Assembly: GCA_963578805.1 (NCBI GenBank) | Contig: CAUZDY010000005.1 | Coordinates: 1 to 64,000, forward strand | Direction of reading: 5' to 3' | Origin: CAUZIB01 sp963578805 | GTDB lineage: Bacteria; Acidobacteriota; Vicinamibacteria; Vicinamibacterales; UBA8438 | Length of the DNA: 64,000 nt | Shown: positions 62,202 through 64,000 of the stretch, piece by piece | Numbering within the stretch: position 1 is the first letter of the stretch | Layout of the letters: every line of letters starts with the position of its first letter | Program-made: the position numbers and the translations under genes | The notes under the pieces: model-generated | Databases searched by the model: none | The model's input: the letters and a program-made list of their open reading frames with translations, nothing else | What the model was told of the DNA's origin: nothing

Positions 62202-62879
62202 GTGGTAACAGGAATCATCGGAAAAAAGATCGGGATGACTCAAGTCTTCTCTGAGGACGGTGCCGCTCTTCCGGTAACGGTGCTCAAGGCCGGTCCCTGT
62301 GTCGTGGTGCAGCAGAAGACCCGCGCACGCGACGGATACGACGCGGTTCAACTGGGCCTCGTTGAAGACAAGCCAGCGCGGGTGACAAAGCCGGTGGCCG
62401 GTCAGTATGTACGTGCCGGCGTGCCCCCGACGCGCGTTCGGCGAGAAGTCGTACTCGACGGCGATGCTCCGAATGAGGGCGAGCAGGTATTGGTCTCGCT
62501 GTTCGAAGCCGGGGATCAGGTTGATGTGACTGGTATTAGCCGCGGGCGTGGATTCCAAGGTGTTGTCAAGAGACATGGTTTCAGTGGTGGAGGTGCAACC
62601 CATGGCTCGATGTTTCACCGGGCACCGGGTTCGATCGGGCAATCATCGTACCCGTCGCGGGTCCTAAAAGGCATGCGGGGGCCAGGACGTATGGGTGGAG
62701 ACCGCGTGACGACGCGGAACCTCAGCGTGATTCAGGTCGACGCCGACAACCATCAGCTCGTGGTTCGGGGTGCGGTTCCAGGCGCACCCGGCGGCTATGT
62801 TGTGATTCGGAAGGCGATTGCCCCAGGCAGGCACACCGGACCGATGCCTGTGGATAAGCCGAAGAAGCGTGGCAAATAA
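62202..62879 (+). CDS. rplC: 50S ribosomal protein L3
   Basis: 225 residues from GTG 62202 with AGGA upstream. N-terminal GIIGKKIGMTQVFSEDG and VTVLKAGPCVVVQQKT, central SRGRGFQGVVKRHGFSGGGATHGS loop near the peptidyl-transferase centre, and VRGAVPGAPGGYVVIRKA. S10 operon order is preserved. Confidence 0.98.
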   Translation: MVTGIIGKKIGMTQVFSEDGAALPVTVLKAGPCVVVQQKTRARDGYDAVQLGLVEDKPARVTKPVAGQYVRAGVPPTRVRREVVLDGDAPNEGEQVLVSLFEAGDQVDVTGISRGRGFQGVVKRHGFSGGGATHGSMFHRAPGSIGQSSYPSRVLKGMRGPGRMGGDRVTTRNLSVIQVDADNHQLVVRGAVPGAPGGYVVIRKAIAPGRHTGPMPVDKPKKRGK

Positions 62880-62900
62880 CAAGGGACGGTTCGTACGGCA

Positions 62901-63533
62901 ATGACTCTTGACGTCGTTAATTCGAAGAACGAAAAAGTCGACTCGGTAGCACTGAGTGATGACGTGTTCGGTGGAACCGTCAATACGTCACTGATTTGGG
63001 AATCAGTCGTTCACCAGAATGCAACGGATCGGCGGGGGACCCACGCGACGAAAACGCGCGGACGGGTGCAGGGATCTGGCCGGAAGCTGTGGCGTCAAAA
63101 GGGTACGGGTCGTGCTCGGGTCGGCGATGTCAGGAACCCTTTATGGCGAGCCGGCGGTACCGTGTTCGGGCCCCAGCCTCGAAGCTACGGCTACCGGTTT
63201 CCAAAGAAGATGATTAAGGGTGCGTTGCGAGCTGCGCTGTCTCAGAAGATCAAAGACGGCGCTGTGATGGTGGTGGACGGCCCGTCGACACTGGTGATTG
63301 ACGAACCGCGTACCAAGCTCGCGGTTGAACGGCTGGGCCAGCTAGGCGTCAGCGGCCGCACCGTACTGGTCGATGTGGCGCCTGATCATAACCTCGAGCT
63401 GGCCGTTCAAAATCTGCCGCGCGTACGGGTGGTCGAGACGGTGAGGCTGACGGCGCGCGATGTCGTGGGCGCGAAGAGCATCGTGCTGAGCAAGGCCGCG
63501 GTCGAGCATCTCGCGCAAGTGGTGGGGTCATGA
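62901..63533 (+). CDS. rplD: 50S ribosomal protein L4
   Basis: 210 residues. Contains ATDRRGTHATKTRGRVQGSG and KLWRQKGTGRARVGDVRNPLWRAGG, the extended loop lining the exit tunnel, and FPKKMIKGALRAALS. In E. coli L4 represses this operon; no leader for that is visible here because the operon follows tuf closely. Ends 4 bp inside rplW. Confidence 0.98.
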   Translation: MTLDVVNSKNEKVDSVALSDDVFGGTVNTSLIWESVVHQNATDRRGTHATKTRGRVQGSGRKLWRQKGTGRARVGDVRNPLWRAGGTVFGPQPRSYGYRFPKKMIKGALRAALSQKIKDGAVMVVDGPSTLVIDEPRTKLAVERLGQLGVSGRTVLVDVAPDHNLELAVQNLPRVRVVETVRLTARDVVGAKSIVLSKAAVEHLAQVVGS

Positions 63534-63820
63534 AGCAGGCCGAGGTTCTCCGTCGGGCGATCGTCACGGAGAAGTCTTCGATTCTCCGCGAGGATCGCCA
63601 AATATTGGTGTTTGAGGTTGCCATGGCAGCGACCAAGGTCGATATCAAGCAAGCGATCGAAAAGTTACTTGGTGCCAAGGTCGCCAAAGTGCGAACGGCG
63701 ATCAGTCACGGCAAGGTGAAGCGTCAGGGACGCTACTTTGGCCAGCGGCCTGATTGGAAAAAGGCATACGTCCGGCTCAAGCCTGGTGAAAAGACGCCGG
63801 AGTTCCTCGAAGGGGCGTAG
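63530..63820 (+). CDS. rplW: 50S ribosomal protein L23
   Basis: 96 residues: EVLRRAIVTEKSSILREDRQ, FEVAMAATKVDIKQAIEKLLGAKVAKV, and C-terminal KKAYVRLKPGEK. Docking site for trigger factor and SRP at the tunnel exit. ATG 63530 overlaps the rplD stop (ATGA). Confidence 0.97.
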   Translation: MKQAEVLRRAIVTEKSSILREDRQILVFEVAMAATKVDIKQAIEKLLGAKVAKVRTAISHGKVKRQGRYFGQRPDWKKAYVRLKPGEKTPEFLEGA

Positions 63821-63870
63821 GGTGCTCGATGCTGGTTGTGCACCGGTGCAACGGGTGACAGGACAAGACG

Positions 63871-64000
63871 ATGGCCATTCGTAAATATAAGCCGACCTCG
63901 CCTGGTCGACGGTTTCAGACGGTTCAGGTCTACGACGAGATCACGACCGACCGGCCGTATCGACCACTGACACGGCCGTTGAAGAAGTCTGGTGGCCGGA
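63871..64000 (+). CDS. rplB: 50S ribosomal protein L2 (5' part, cut by window edge)
   Basis: The first 43 codons are visible: MAIRKYKPTSPGRRFQTV, then YRPLTRPLKKSGGR, the standard L2 N-terminus. The gene continues past the window. GGACAAG upstream may act as ribosome site. 50 bp after rplW. Confidence 0.95.
   Translation, partial: MAIRKYKPTSPGRRFQTVQVYDEITTDRPYRPLTRPLKKSGGR

Overview
The window is a high-G+C chromosome segment from a Gram-negative bacterium. It has an outer-membrane-type lipoprotein next to ispE, an O-antigen-ligase-type polymerase, many GTG/TTG starts and densely overlapping genes. The RNA polymerase beta subunit carries a cysteine-rich insert, and the housekeeping gene order (lolB-like/ispE/prs/rplY/pth/rpsF/rpsR/rplI/dnaB/alr/radA/plsC/ispDF/rlmB) together suggest Acidobacteriota, perhaps a Vicinamibacteria-like lineage. 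That placement is inference; no rRNA gene is present to confirm it. There is no CRISPR array, insertion sequence or phage gene.

Layout. (1) 1-6210: the tail of an unidentified gene, a GDP-mannose 4,6-dehydratase, then a minus-strand operon of two glycosyltransferases, thiS, thiG and a coiled-coil methyltransferase. Envelope polysaccharide genes and thiazole biosynthesis share one transcription unit. (2) 6335-21753: a complete complex I operon in the order J-K-(extra antiporter subunit)-(87-residue membrane protein)-(NuoL-type antiporter subunit)-M-N-A-B-C-D-EF-G-H-I. This is the canonical A-to-N order circularly permuted between I and J. NuoE and NuoF are fused, and there are four antiporter-like subunits instead of three. 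(3) 21830-23265: immediately behind nuoI lie the last 31 codons of nqrF, then apbE (flavin transferase) and an nqrM-like gene, which is the usual tail of a Na+-NQR operon. The simplest reading is that a nuo operon replaced the nqr structural genes and left their 3' end behind. (4) 23167-28243: selA, an unknown acidic protein, purH, an O-antigen-ligase-type gene and a small Trm112-family gene.

(5) 28370-42785: a long plus-strand housekeeping run: TPR protein, LolB-like lipoprotein, ispE, tRNA-Gln, prs, rplY, pth, rpsF, rpsR, rplI, dnaB, alr, radA, a PlsC-type acyltransferase, fused ispDF and rlmB. (6) 42971-57006: tRNA-Thr(TGT), -Tyr, -Gly, -Thr(GGT), tuf, rpmG, tRNA-Trp, secE, nusG, rplK-A-J-L, rpoB, rpoC, close to the thrU-tyrU-glyT-thrT-tufB and rplKAJL-rpoBC arrangement of E. 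coli. (7) 57469-64000: rpsL, rpsG, fusA, a second tuf that appears identical to the first, then the S10 operon (rpsJ, rplC, rplD, rplW and the start of rplB), cut by the window edge.

The most interesting region is 6335-23265: a permuted, expanded complex I sitting on the scar of a sodium-pumping NADH:quinone oxidoreductase locus. Secondary points are the zinc-ribbon-like insert in RpoB, a ThiS whose C-terminal GG is buried by a 16-residue tail, and several intergenic heptamer dimers scattered through the housekeeping half.
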